64,000 nucleotides of DNA, from the NCBI GenBank assembly GCA_016865035.1, contig CP018227.1:3439501-3503500 (forward strand), in the 5' to 3' direction. The position numbers were made by a program, and so were the translations under genes. The notes under the pieces are model-generated. The model did no database searches, had not been told where the DNA came from, and worked only from the letters and a program-made list of their open reading frames with translations. Positions 1 through 8,471 of the stretch are shown here, piece by piece. The stretch's first letter is position 1. The number at the start of each line of letters is the position of its first letter. The stretch comes from Kordiimonadales bacterium IMCC3096. Its GTDB lineage: Bacteria; Pseudomonadota; Alphaproteobacteria; Minwuiales; Minwuiaceae.

Positions 1-517
1 ACTTGGCCAGGGAGATGTTATCCATCGCCGCATGGGCCGCGGTGCGGAAGACGTAGTTGTAGGAGCCTTCCTCGAAGACGCGCGGGGTGCCGCAGTCATA
101 GAGCACCAGGAATGCCTTCAGTTCCTCCGCCACCGGCGGAACGGCGAGGCAGTCGCCGGAACTGACGTAGCCCAGCACGGCGTCGACCTTCTCGCGCTGC
201 ACCAGGTTGCGGAATTCCTGCACCTGCTTGGTGGCGCCACCGGCCTCATCGATCTCGATGGCCTCGATCATCATGCCGCCGAAGCCCTTCTGGTCGTAAG
301 GGGCAGGCAGTTCGCCCTTGTTCAGCATGTCGATCATCAGCTTGCCGCCGTTCCATGCGGGCACGCCGAAGCTTTCGGCCGCGCCGCCGGACAGGAACGT
401 CACGACGCCGATCTTGAATGTCTCTGAATGCGATGCCGCCTGTGCGCCTGCCGCAATGCCGAGCTACAGTGCTGCCGCTGCGGTCGCGCTGACGAGGCGC
501 TTGACCGTAGTTCTCAT
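1..517 (-). pseudogene. ABC transporter substrate-binding protein, 5' part, in-frame stop in signal peptide
   Basis: The minus strand from ATG 517-515, with a strong GGGAGGG ribosome site before it, encodes a lipid- or Sec-type signal sequence (MRTTVKRLVSATAAAAL). Codon 18 is TAG (466-464). The same frame then continues without further stops to the window edge as a typical branched-chain amino acid type periplasmic binding protein (FKIGVVTFLSGGAAESFG, NGGKLMIDMLNKG, EIDEAGG, VLGYVSSGDCLAVPP). The stop lies in the hydrophobic core of the signal peptide, and one base change would restore a leucine or tryptophan there. It is therefore either a recent nonsense mutation or a sequencing error. No good start codon follows the stop that would still give a signal peptide. 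The 3' end lies outside the window, so the solute is unknown. Confidence 0.75.
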
Positions 518-581
518 TTTTTCCCTCCCGAGGATGGACGCTTTTTATCCAGCGCCTTGATCGGCACAACAGTAAGTCAAT

Positions 582-610
582 CCGGGGGGCGGTCAACCAC
601 CGTCCCCCGG
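582..610 (-). terminator. GC-rich hairpin downstream of the monooxygenase gene
   Basis: The arms 582-593 and 599-610 pair at 11 of 12 positions around a 5-base loop. The hairpin sits 45 bases past the stop codon of the monooxygenase gene and before the solute-binding protein gene, both on the minus strand. No clear T-run follows, so it is a terminator-like or RNA-stabilising stem rather than a textbook intrinsic terminator. Confidence 0.5.
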
Positions 611-654
611 GCCTGTCTCGACAGGTTGTTGTGCGAAGCCCTCAGGAGAGGGAT

Positions 655-2346
<1,692 letters not shown>

Positions 2347-2646
2347 GGTGATCCCTCCTGACGGATTTTCTTGCGCCCGAACTCTGATCCGGACGCAGAT
2401 ATTCACTGTTTGGAAAGACCGTACCATACTTTGGCGGATGAGAAAATACCCATCAGTAATGTTAATGAAATCAGTGTATTATGCTGAAATCATGGGAGAA
2501 TTCGGGTGGCAGTTCACCTGGAGAGCCTGATCCGTGTCCCATCGTGCGCCGCCCGGCAGCAAAGGCTGGCTGCACTTCCCGGCTCCTGACAGGTAGGCTG
2601 CAGGGATCAATCCGCGCGAAATCCGTTCGAAGGTTCCGACACCACC
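2347..2646. other. Intergenic region between divergent genes
   Basis: This 300-base stretch separates the divergent monooxygenase and metallophosphoesterase genes. Its middle part (about 2400-2500) is clearly more AT-rich than the surroundings and probably holds promoters for one or both genes. I see no RNA gene and no convincing coding frame in it. Confidence 0.6.
2466..2492. promoter_or_regulatory. Direct repeat TGAAATCA, possible regulator site
   Basis: The octamer TGAAATCA occurs at 2466-2473 and again at 2485-2492, 19 bases apart start to start, about two helical turns. It lies in the AT-rich part of the divergent intergenic region, 120 to 150 bases upstream of the monooxygenase start. 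This placement would suit an activator or repressor of that gene, but no regulator gene is next to it. Confidence 0.25.
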
Positions 2647-3540
2647 ATGCTGCTTGTCCAGATCACCGATACCCACATTGTCGCGCCTGGCGCGCTGGTC
2701 TACGACCGCTATGATTCCGCTGCCGGGTTGCGGGCAGCCGTTGCGCGGATCAACACGCTCCCCGTCCGGCCGGAACTCGTGCTGGTGACCGGTGATCTGA
2801 CCCACCACGGGCAGAAGGCGGAGTACGATCATTTCCTGGAGATCATGACCGGTCTGCAGGTGCCATGGCACGCCTTGCCGGGCAATCACGACACCCGTGA
2901 CCCCTTCCTTGACGCCATGGCCGGGCATCTGGGCGACACCCGCCTTGCGGGTTTCGGCCAGTTCGCCATCGACGCGGGGCCGCTGCGGGTCATCGGGCTG
3001 GATACGCTGCACGACGGGCATCATGACGGCACCTTCTGCGCCCAGCGTCTGGCCTGGCTCGAATCCGAACTGAAGGTGACGCAGGGGCGACCCGTCGTTC
3101 TGGCCATGCACCACCCGCCCTTCGCCACCGGTGTGCGCTGGATGGACGTGATGAACCTGGACTGGGTCAGCCCGCTGGAGGCGCTGGTGGCCCGCTTTCC
3201 GAACGTGCAGGCGGTGCTCTGCGGCCATGTGCACAGGCCCATCACCACGCGCTGGGGCGGCACCGTGGCCCGGATATGTCCCGGCACGTCATATCAGGTG
3301 GCACTGGATCTGACCGGACCCGACCCGCATCTCTGCGCCGATCCGGCCGCGATTGGCCTGATCTCCTGGGACGGGCAGCGCGTGATCTCGGACGTCCTGC
3401 CGATAGGTGGGGACCCGGAACCGCTGCAACTCATGCAGCCCGACATGATGGCGCGGCTCGCCGCCTACGCCGAAGCCCATCACGGGATCATCCCGAAGGA
3501 CGTTAATGACCGTGTCCGGGGCCTGTCACCGGGCGGATGA
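2647..3540 (+). CDS. Metallophosphoesterase, cyclic-nucleotide phosphodiesterase (CpdA-like)
   Basis: The 297-residue protein is a class III cyclic-nucleotide phosphodiesterase or close relative, a cytosolic enzyme with two metal ions. All calcineurin-type metal motifs are present in order: DTHIV near residue 8, GDLTHHG near 49, GNHDTRD near 80, a single His in AMHHPPF near 155, and GHVHRP near 197. Full length agrees with CpdA proteins. It may hydrolyse cAMP, but this family also includes enzymes with other phosphodiester substrates. No strong ribosome site precedes the ATG. It is the last gene before the AT-rich left edge of the inserted element. Confidence 0.85.
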   Translation: MLLVQITDTHIVAPGALVYDRYDSAAGLRAAVARINTLPVRPELVLVTGDLTHHGQKAEYDHFLEIMTGLQVPWHALPGNHDTRDPFLDAMAGHLGDTRLAGFGQFAIDAGPLRVIGLDTLHDGHHDGTFCAQRLAWLESELKVTQGRPVVLAMHHPPFATGVRWMDVMNLDWVSPLEALVARFPNVQAVLCGHVHRPITTRWGGTVARICPGTSYQVALDLTGPDPHLCADPAAIGLISWDGQRVISDVLPIGGDPEPLQLMQPDMMARLAAYAEAHHGIIPKDVNDRVRGLSPGG

Positions 3541-3611
3541 TCTGCCGGTTCATGGCGAACTGCTTGTGGATTGCGACTCGAGCCAAAACTGCTGCGGTTA
3601 GCTTGGATTGG

Positions 3612-3640
3612 TTGAGTTTTGATCAATTGAGAATTATAGA
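3612..3640 (+). promoter_or_regulatory. Putative promoter of the nucleotidyltransferase gene
   Basis: TTGAGT (3612-3617) and TATAGA (3635-3640) are separated by 17 bases in a markedly AT-rich stretch, and lie 32 bases upstream of the nucleotidyltransferase start codon. Each hexamer matches the sigma-70 consensus at four of six positions. Confidence 0.4.
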
Positions 3641-3672
3641 AATGAAGAAATTTTTGAATCTAGGTGGCAAAT

Positions 3673-3919
3673 ATGACCAATGATTTCAGAAATATCGCTA
3701 GCATACTTGCCGATTGGTCGCACCCACACTCAGGTATTGTTATATACTTGTTTGGCAGTAGAGTTCGCGGGGATCACCGTTCTGGCAGCGATGTCGATGT
3801 ACTTTTTGACTTTGCGAGCCCGAGCGACTCGTCGACTGCTTGGCTGACGGAGATGGAAGCAGAAGACTACGCTTCGTTGAAGATTCAATTGCCTGGGCCG
3901 TTGGAACTATTGGAGCGCA
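3673..3919 (+). pseudogene. Minimal nucleotidyltransferase (MNT) gene, 5' part, interrupted by an IS element
   Basis: The frame from ATG 3673 (AGGTGG five bases upstream) encodes the N-terminal part of a small MNT-fold nucleotidyltransferase. The catalytic signature is clear: a Gly-Ser pair then GSDVDVLF (LFGSRVRGDHRSGSDVDVLF, residues about 26-45). Such proteins are often antitoxins or partners of HEPN toxins, but no HEPN gene is present here. From 3920 the sequence is the left inverted repeat of an IS5-family element, so the last 16 codons of the open frame (to the stop at 3969) belong to the IS. The missing C-terminus appears to resume after the IS at 5228. Base composition is AT-richer than the neighbours. 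Confidence 0.7.
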
Positions 3920-3940
3920 GGAGCCAGCTGGACACCCGCA
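3920..3940 (+). repeat. IS left inverted repeat
   Basis: This 21-base stretch is the reverse complement of 5207-5227 with one mismatch (fifth base, C against T). The similarity continues loosely inwards for about 18 more bases with a small gap, as expected for IS ends. Confidence 0.85.
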
Positions 3941-4002
3941 AAATCCTGGCCGATTTTGCGGCGGTCTGATTCACTACCTCCCTGATGGTACGGGAGGATC
4001 GG

Positions 4003-5082
4003 ATGCGTCAGCGGGGACTGTTTGGACTATCGGAGCATCTGGAAGCATTGAGCCGGGACGGCGATCCACTGGAGGTGCTTGATGCGACGGTCGATTTCGA
4101 GCATTTCCGGCGCTGGCTGGTTGAAGGGTTGGGCTATGGCGATGGTCGCAAAGGCGGTCGCCCGCCATTTGATCCGGTATCGATGTTCAAGGTTCTGATC
4201 CTGCAGGCGCAGCACAATCTGAGCGACGCGCGGATGGAGTTCATGATCCGGGACCGTCTGTCCTGGATGCGCTTTCTCGGCTTCGATCTCGGTGCGCCGA
4301 CGCCGGATGAGAACACCATCCGGCTGTTCCGCAACAAGTTGACAGAGACCGGCACGCTGCAGCGGGTGATGAAGGCGTTTGACTGGCAACTGCACAAGAA
4401 GGGCTATATCCCGATGTCAGGCCAGATCGTGGATGCGAGCCTGGTCCCGGCACCGAAGCAGCGCAATACCGACCCCGAGAAGGAGGCGGTGAAGGCTGGC
4501 CGCACTGCGTCCGAGATCTGGCCCGACGAACCGAACAGGGCGGCGCAGAAGGATACCGACGCGCGCTGGACGCTGAAGGTGGGCGGCAAGGTCCGCACCC
4601 GGCCCGACGGCGTGCCCTTGCCGATGATCGCGTTGCCGGTCTTCGGCTACAAGTCGCACATCAGCATCGACCGGCGGTTCGGCTTCATCCGCGGCCAGGC
4701 CGTGACCTCGGCCTCGGCGCCGGATGGCCGACAGTTACAGACCGTGGTCTGCACAGACAACACGTCCGGCGAGGTCTGGGCCGACAGCGCCTACCGCTCG
4801 CGGCGCAACGAGAAGTGGCTGGCAAGCCGGATGCTGGTCAGCCGCATCCACCGGCGCAAGCCCGCAGGCAAGCCGATGCCGAAGGCCACGGCCCGCGCCA
4901 ATGCGAAGAAGTCCTCGATCCGCGCCCGCGTCGAGCATGTCTTCGCCCACCAGAAGAACCGCTACGGCCTGTTCATCCGGACCATCGGGATCAAGCGGGC
5001 CGAAGCCAAACTGACCCTGGCCAACCTCGCCTACAACTTCGACCGTCTGATCTTCCATGAACGCAGAGCCGCCACAGGATGA
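4003..5082 (+). CDS. IS5-family transposase (DDE type)
   Basis: The 359-residue protein is a complete DDE transposase of the IS5 group. The N-terminal part has the usual DUF772-like region (VSMFKVLILQAQHNLSD, DENTIRLFRNKL). The first acidic residue is in IVDASLVPAPKQ, the second in VWADSAYRS, and the glutamate in RVEHVFAHQKNRYG followed by a typical LTLANLAYNFDRL tail. ATG 4003 is chosen over an in-frame ATG at 3985 because GGGAGG lies five bases before it. The reading frame is intact and both terminal repeats are present, so the element may still be active. Confidence 0.9.
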   Translation: MRQRGLFGLSEHLEALSRDGDPLEVLDATVDFEHFRRWLVEGLGYGDGRKGGRPPFDPVSMFKVLILQAQHNLSDARMEFMIRDRLSWMRFLGFDLGAPTPDENTIRLFRNKLTETGTLQRVMKAFDWQLHKKGYIPMSGQIVDASLVPAPKQRNTDPEKEAVKAGRTASEIWPDEPNRAAQKDTDARWTLKVGGKVRTRPDGVPLPMIALPVFGYKSHISIDRRFGFIRGQAVTSASAPDGRQLQTVVCTDNTSGEVWADSAYRSRRNEKWLASRMLVSRIHRRKPAGKPMPKATARANAKKSSIRARVEHVFAHQKNRYGLFIRTIGIKRAEAKLTLANLAYNFDRLIFHERRAATG

Positions 5083-5134
5083 GTCCGTCCAGAACGCCGG
5101 TCACCCACCAGCCCGACGCCAGATCAGGCCGTCG

Positions 5135-5154
5135 GAACCGGAAACCACCGGTTC
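5135..5154. repeat. Small perfect inverted repeat inside the IS 3' end
   Basis: GAACCGG (5135-5141) and CCGGTTC (5148-5154) are perfect complements around six bases, between the transposase stop and the right terminal repeat. It may form a short RNA hairpin at the end of the transposase message. No T-run follows. Confidence 0.35.
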
Positions 5155-5206
5155 AGAACATCCGGGTGCAGGCCGTGTCTTCCACTCGGCGAAATCATCG
5201 GGTTAA

Positions 5207-5227
5207 TGCGGGTGTCCAGCTAGCTCC
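5207..5227 (-). repeat. IS right inverted repeat
   Basis: This 21-base stretch is the inverted partner of 3920-3940, with one mismatch. Directly outside it the open frame continues into a sequence that reads like the C-terminus of the interrupted nucleotidyltransferase. Confidence 0.85.
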
Positions 5228-5309
5228 AAAGGTAAGGCAAGCTTCCAAGAATTCCGTTCACCGAGACCGCAACGTCATATGTGTTTGGCTACCTTCGGCG
5301 CGCGGCTAG
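5228..5309 (+). pseudogene. Nucleotidyltransferase gene, 3' remnant beyond the IS
   Basis: The frame that runs out of the right IS end reads KVRQASKNSVHRDRNVICVW and stops at TAG 5307-5309. A short terminal strand of the type NVICVW is what I would expect for the last strand of small MNT-type nucleotidyltransferases like the one cut at 3919. Joining the two parts would give a protein of about 110 residues, a normal length for this family. The assignment rests on position and on family memory, not on an alignment. Confidence 0.5.
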
Positions 5310-5348
5310 CGAGGGCAGCTTCGCTGTATACCTAGTATTGCGGTGGGC

Positions 5349-5453
5349 ATGTGGCTGCCGTTCCTGAACACGTATCGAACCATGTGCGTTGCGCCTGAGC
5401 CGGATTTCAGACGCTTGCTTGAAGATATCCGAGAACTTCATATCGCTGCCTGA
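5349..5453 (+). CDS. Small open frame or 3' gene remnant, function unknown
   Basis: A 34-codon frame (MWLPFLNTYRTMCVAPEPDF and 14 more residues ending IAA) lies between the interrupted nucleotidyltransferase and the regulator gene. Its composition resembles a real amphipathic protein C-terminus (DFRRLLEDIRELHIAA) more than random sequence, but there is no clear ribosome site. It could be the tail of a larger gene lost when the element or the IS rearranged this region. I do not recognise it. Confidence 0.25.
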   Translation: MWLPFLNTYRTMCVAPEPDFRRLLEDIRELHIAA

Positions 5454-5470
5454 TGGCATGTCGACCATCG

Positions 5471-5522
5471 TTTAGTGGATAGTTGACATCTGTGCCGAAT
5501 CAAGTGTAGAGTGACCGCTAAA
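5471..5522 (+). promoter_or_regulatory. Promoter and imperfect palindrome upstream of the XRE regulator
   Basis: TTGACA (5483-5488) is a perfect -35 hexamer, followed after 18 bases by TAGAGT (5507-5512). The promoter is flanked by the inverted pair TTTAGTGG (5471-5478) and CCGCTAAA (5515-5522), which match at seven of eight positions. Such bracketing is common at operators bound by the adjacent XRE repressor of mobile elements. Confidence 0.55.
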
Positions 5523-5543
5523 CAGGAAACGGAGACAGGAGCC

Positions 5544-5897
5544 ATGACCAGCGGGAGGGAGAAGTTCGGGGCGTTTATTCGCCGCGAGCGTGAGGCGCGG
5601 GAGATCGGCCTGCGCGAGATGGCCAAGAAGATCGGGGTGAGCCCGACCTATATGTCGAAAGTGGAGCGCGACGAGTTCGCGCCGCCGACCGAGGACAAGG
5701 TTCGGTCGATCGCGCAGATCCTCGAATGCGATCCGGACGAATTGCTGGCGATGGCGGGGCGTGTGCCCTCCGACCTCGCCGATATCATCAAGCGGCATCC
5801 TGTCGAAATGTCGGCGCTGCTGCGAACCGCCAACGGTCTGAGCGCCGAGGAACTGGTCCGGCTTTCTCGGGAGGCAGGAAAGGCCAAGGGCAAGTGA
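5544..5897 (+). CDS. XRE-family helix-turn-helix regulator of the integrated element
   Basis: The 117-residue protein has an N-terminal lambda-repressor-like HTH (FIRREREAREIGLREMAKKI, then GVSPTYMSKVERDEFAPPTE, residues about 9-50) and a short C-terminal tail. The start ATG 5544 is preferred over GTG 5511 because GGAGACAGGAG lies just upstream. It is followed by an ImmA-type peptidase gene after 44 bases. That pairing is well known from ImmR/ImmA and IrrE-type switches in integrative elements, where the peptidase cleaves the repressor. It probably represses its own promoter and the element's excision or replication genes, which is inference. Confidence 0.85.
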   Translation: MTSGREKFGAFIRREREAREIGLREMAKKIGVSPTYMSKVERDEFAPPTEDKVRSIAQILECDPDELLAMAGRVPSDLADIIKRHPVEMSALLRTANGLSAEELVRLSREAGKAKGK

Positions 5898-5941
5898 AGC
5901 CACGGGGGCATGGCCCCACTGATGCAGATGAAGGATGACGG

Positions 5942-6709
5942 ATGAGCCGATTTGTTCCCTATCTTGCCGAAGAGGCTATCGAGCGCGACGCCGCTTCCCT
6001 GATCGGCGAGTATGAGCGCGCTCGGGGCGTGACGATCGAGCCGCCCATCCCCGTTGAGGACATCGTGGAAAAGTACCTCAAGCTGCGGATCGAGTTTGAC
6101 GACATGCACGCGCGCCACAATGTTCCACGCCCTCCGAACGGCCAGCCCGACATCCTTGGCGCAATCTACGGCGACGGCAGCATATTCATCGACGAAAGCC
6201 TCGATCCTGAGGAGAACCCCTCGCGGGAGGGCCGCTATCGCTTCACGCTGGCCCACGAGGGCGGCGGGCACTGGCGGCTGCATCAGCACCTGATCGTGCA
6301 GGATACGGCGCAGACGTCTTTCCTTGATGCCGTGAGCGAACCCAAGTTCATCTGTCGGTCGAGCGAGGCAAAGGAGCGAGTGGAATGGCAGGCCGATTTC
6401 TATGCCTCCTGCCTGCTGATGCCGCACAAGATGGTCTTTGCCGCATGGGACGAGTTCTTTCCTGACCGGAAGCAGCGGGTCCTCCAACCGGAAACGCCAG
6501 TTGCGCACTCCTTCGTCGAGATTCCGCGCATCCATGCTTCCGTTGGCGATTTCGATATTTCTGAAACAGAAGACGAGGCGCTGGAACGGTTCTGCAAGCC
6601 GCTGGCCGAGCGTTTCGTTGTTTCCCCAATCGCCATGCGTATCCGGCTGGAAAAGCTTGGCTTGCTTCATCGTATGGTGCCGCTCCAGCGGCTTCTGTCC
6701 GGCAGGTAA
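5942..6709 (+). CDS. ImmA/IrrE-family metallopeptidase
   Basis: The 255-residue protein has the zinc site HEGGGH in TLAHEGGGHWRLH (residues about 100-112), a variant of the usual HExxH, and the downstream family motif EWQADFYASCLLMP (about 149-162). Members of this family are cytosolic proteases that inactivate a partner XRE repressor after a stress or quorum signal. The partner here is most likely the HTH protein encoded directly upstream. The N-terminal region (EDIVEKYLKLRIEFDD) is also family-typical. Confidence 0.88.
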   Translation: MSRFVPYLAEEAIERDAASLIGEYERARGVTIEPPIPVEDIVEKYLKLRIEFDDMHARHNVPRPPNGQPDILGAIYGDGSIFIDESLDPEENPSREGRYRFTLAHEGGGHWRLHQHLIVQDTAQTSFLDAVSEPKFICRSSEAKERVEWQADFYASCLLMPHKMVFAAWDEFFPDRKQRVLQPETPVAHSFVEIPRIHASVGDFDISETEDEALERFCKPLAERFVVSPIAMRIRLEKLGLLHRMVPLQRLLSGR

Positions 6710-6739
6710 TCCGGCCCCTTTTTTTGAGGAGACTGTAAA

Positions 6740-7006
6740 GTGTCAAGTGGACAGGCGAAATACGGCGCAGCGGCGCGGGAGGACGGGTTCGAGACCCGAG
6801 ACTTCTATCTCGCCTGCTTCTTGCGCTGCACCGGATACGAACTGCTCGATCTGCGCGCCGAGGGACGGCGCAAGGTATTCGTCTTCCGCGATCGGCCGTG
6901 CCGGCGCGATGACGTGCTGTCGTTCTACGGCGACGGGGCGACGGTGCCGCCCCTCGCGTTCTCCACCACCATCAAGGACATGAAGGCGCTGCTGCACAAT
7001 GCTTGA
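6740..7006 (+). CDS. DUF5659-like small protein
   Basis: The 88-residue protein begins at GTG 6740, with GAGGAG eight bases upstream. Its core, ETRDFYLACFLRCTGYELLD, followed by a KVFVFRD strand and a C-terminal YGDGATVPPLAFSTTIKDMK, matches the pattern of DUF5659 proteins found on mobile elements. No enzymatic motif is visible. Its place right after the XRE/ImmA pair suggests an accessory role in the element, but the function is unknown. Confidence 0.6.
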   Translation: MSSGQAKYGAAAREDGFETRDFYLACFLRCTGYELLDLRAEGRRKVFVFRDRPCRRDDVLSFYGDGATVPPLAFSTTIKDMKALLHNA

Positions 7007-7220
7007 GAAAACTCCCCATACCAACGACGGCCTGTCCAGCGGCCCTCAACTGCGCCAGGCGCTCGACCAGATCGGCCAGATCGTTCTCGACGGTCTACGC
7101 CACGGTCATTTCCGCTGCGCCATTTCCAGCGCAATCGGAAAAAACAATAAGCGCGACCTCGTGATCGAGGCGGGCAAGTCCCACAAGTTCACGATCCCCG
7201 AGGACGAGCTGCCGCGCTGA
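6999..7220 (+). CDS. Hypothetical mobile-element protein
   Basis: A 73-residue protein whose ATG overlaps the end of the preceding gene by eight bases, indicating translational coupling. The sequence (LRQALDQIGQIVLDGLRHGH, then KNNKRDLVIEAGKSHKFTIP) looks like an alpha-beta small domain with no cysteine or catalytic motif. I do not recognise it. Tight packing with the DUF5659-like gene supports its being real. Confidence 0.55.
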   Translation: MLEKTPHTNDGLSSGPQLRQALDQIGQIVLDGLRHGHFRCAISSAIGKNNKRDLVIEAGKSHKFTIPEDELPR

Positions 7221-7345
7221 CGAGGCGCGCGAACCGGCGATCCCTGCGATTGGGACGCCGAACATGCAAATGACGACACGATCCTGCGTTATCGGTGCGA
7301 GTCCGAGGCCGGAGATCAGGGGCACGGAACGGCGAGAAGCCGACC

Positions 7346-7591
7346 GTGAGATCTTCGGTGAAAGCTGCAAACGACAATCTGAATGACGAACTGATCGCCC
7401 GGACCCGCGAGGTCTGGCAACCGCGCCTCGGGCGCGATGTGACCCGCGACGAGGCGAAGCAGATCGCCGCCAGCATGACCGGTTTCTTTGCCGTCCTGGC
7501 GGAGTGGTCGCGGGCCGATATGCCGGCCCCAGCGAATGATAACGGTGACACGGCGGCCTCTGGCGATGAGGAGGTGCGCGATGACCGCTGA
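7346..7591 (+). CDS. Hypothetical protein, small conserved mobile-element gene
   Basis: A protein of about 81 residues with the central segment IARTREVWQPRLGRDVTRDE and a downstream helix (GFFAVLAEWSRADM). Both are typical of short proteins encoded before primase genes on alphaproteobacterial elements. The start is uncertain: GTG codons at 7295, 7346 and 7358 are all in frame and none has a strong ribosome site. The end overlaps the start of the primase-like gene by 11 bases. Function is unknown; a helper of the adjacent replication proteins is a guess from context. Confidence 0.55.
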   Translation: MRSSVKAANDNLNDELIARTREVWQPRLGRDVTRDEAKQIAASMTGFFAVLAEWSRADMPAPANDNGDTAASGDEEVRDDR

Positions 7592-8471
7592 GACCATCGC
7601 CAGGGCGCTTGGCGGCCGCAAGGTCGGACAAGGCTGGACGGCGCGCTGCCCGTCCCATGACGACCGCGAGCCCAGCCTCTCCATCCGTGATGCCGATGGC
7701 AAGGTGCTCGTGCGCTGTCATGCCGGATGCGACCAGCGCGACGTCATCGCGGCCCTGAAGGAACGCGGATTGTGGGACGGCAAGGCGCATTCGTCCCTCC
7801 GGAAATCGCGTCACCGCAAGGTGTCGCCACCGCGACCCGATCCGGATCAGGCTGAGCGGAGTGCGGTGGCGCTTTCGATCTGGCACTCCGCGATTCCCGC
7901 CGAGCGCACGCCGGTCGAAGCCTATCTCGCCTCGCGCGGGCTGACCTGTTCGTTGCCACCGTCGCTTCGCTTTCATCGCGGCCTGAAACATCCCTCGGGC
8001 GGAACCTGGCCCTGCATGGTGGCGCTGGTGACCCGGGGCGCCGACAGCGCGCCGTTGGCCATCCACCGCACATTTCTTTCCCACGAGGGCCGGGGCAAGG
8101 CGCCGGTCGAACCTAAAAAGATGATGCTCGGTCCCTGTCGGGGCGGGGCGGTTCGCCTTCGCGCACCCGGCGAAGTCCTGATGATCGGCGAAGGCATCGA
8201 GACCTGTCTCGCGGCCATGCAGGCGACCGTACATCCGGCATGGGCGGCGCTGTCAACCTCCGGGCTGCGGGCGCTCGTTTTGCCCGGCAGCGTCCGCGAC
8301 GTGATCGTTCTGGCCGATGGCGACGATCCCGGCGAAGCGGCAGCGCGCGATTGCGCCCTGCGCTGGATGCGGGAGGGGCGGCGAGTGCGCATTGCCCGGC
8401 CTCCGCGTGGTCTGGACTTCAACGACGTGCTGCTCGGCGGCGCGCGCGGCATCGAGGGGGGCGCACAATGA
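7581..8471 (+). CDS. Primase-like protein with zinc finger and Toprim domain
   Basis: The 296-residue protein starts with a CHC2-type zinc-binding module (CPSHDD near residue 23 and CHAGC near 45). The C-terminal half is Toprim-like, with GEGIETCLA near residue 200 and VLADGDDPG near 238, the acidic residues expected to bind Mg. This is the layout of phage and element primases that prime replication. The start ATG 7581 has GAGGAGG upstream. Its end overlaps the next gene by four bases (ATGA), so primase and ATPase are coupled and probably act together. Confidence 0.8.
   Translation: MTAETIARALGGRKVGQGWTARCPSHDDREPSLSIRDADGKVLVRCHAGCDQRDVIAALKERGLWDGKAHSSLRKSRHRKVSPPRPDPDQAERSAVALSIWHSAIPAERTPVEAYLASRGLTCSLPPSLRFHRGLKHPSGGTWPCMVALVTRGADSAPLAIHRTFLSHEGRGKAPVEPKKMMLGPCRGGAVRLRAPGEVLMIGEGIETCLAAMQATVHPAWAALSTSGLRALVLPGSVRDVIVLADGDDPGEAAARDCALRWMREGRRVRIARPPRGLDFNDVLLGGARGIEGGAQ

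Larger units (their letters stand above)
3920..5227 (+). mobile_element. IS5-family insertion sequence
   Basis: A single transposase gene is bracketed by inverted repeats at 3920-3940 and 5207-5227 that match at 20 of 21 positions. The total length of about 1.31 kb fits IS5-group elements. The left end falls inside a nucleotidyltransferase gene whose C-terminal piece lies directly beyond the right end. I found no perfect target-site duplication, so the exact end bases are uncertain by a few positions. Confidence 0.85.

Noticed and set aside
3673-3969. Complete small nucleotidyltransferase antitoxin gene
   Set aside because: The last 16 codons are IS inverted-repeat sequence, so the apparent complete gene is an artefact of the insertion. 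No HEPN partner is present either.
5283-5289. TTTGGCT match to the sequence next to tRNA-Gln, considered as a left attachment core
   Set aside because: Only seven bases match, it lies in the remnant of the nucleotidyltransferase gene, and it does not extend into the tRNA sequence.
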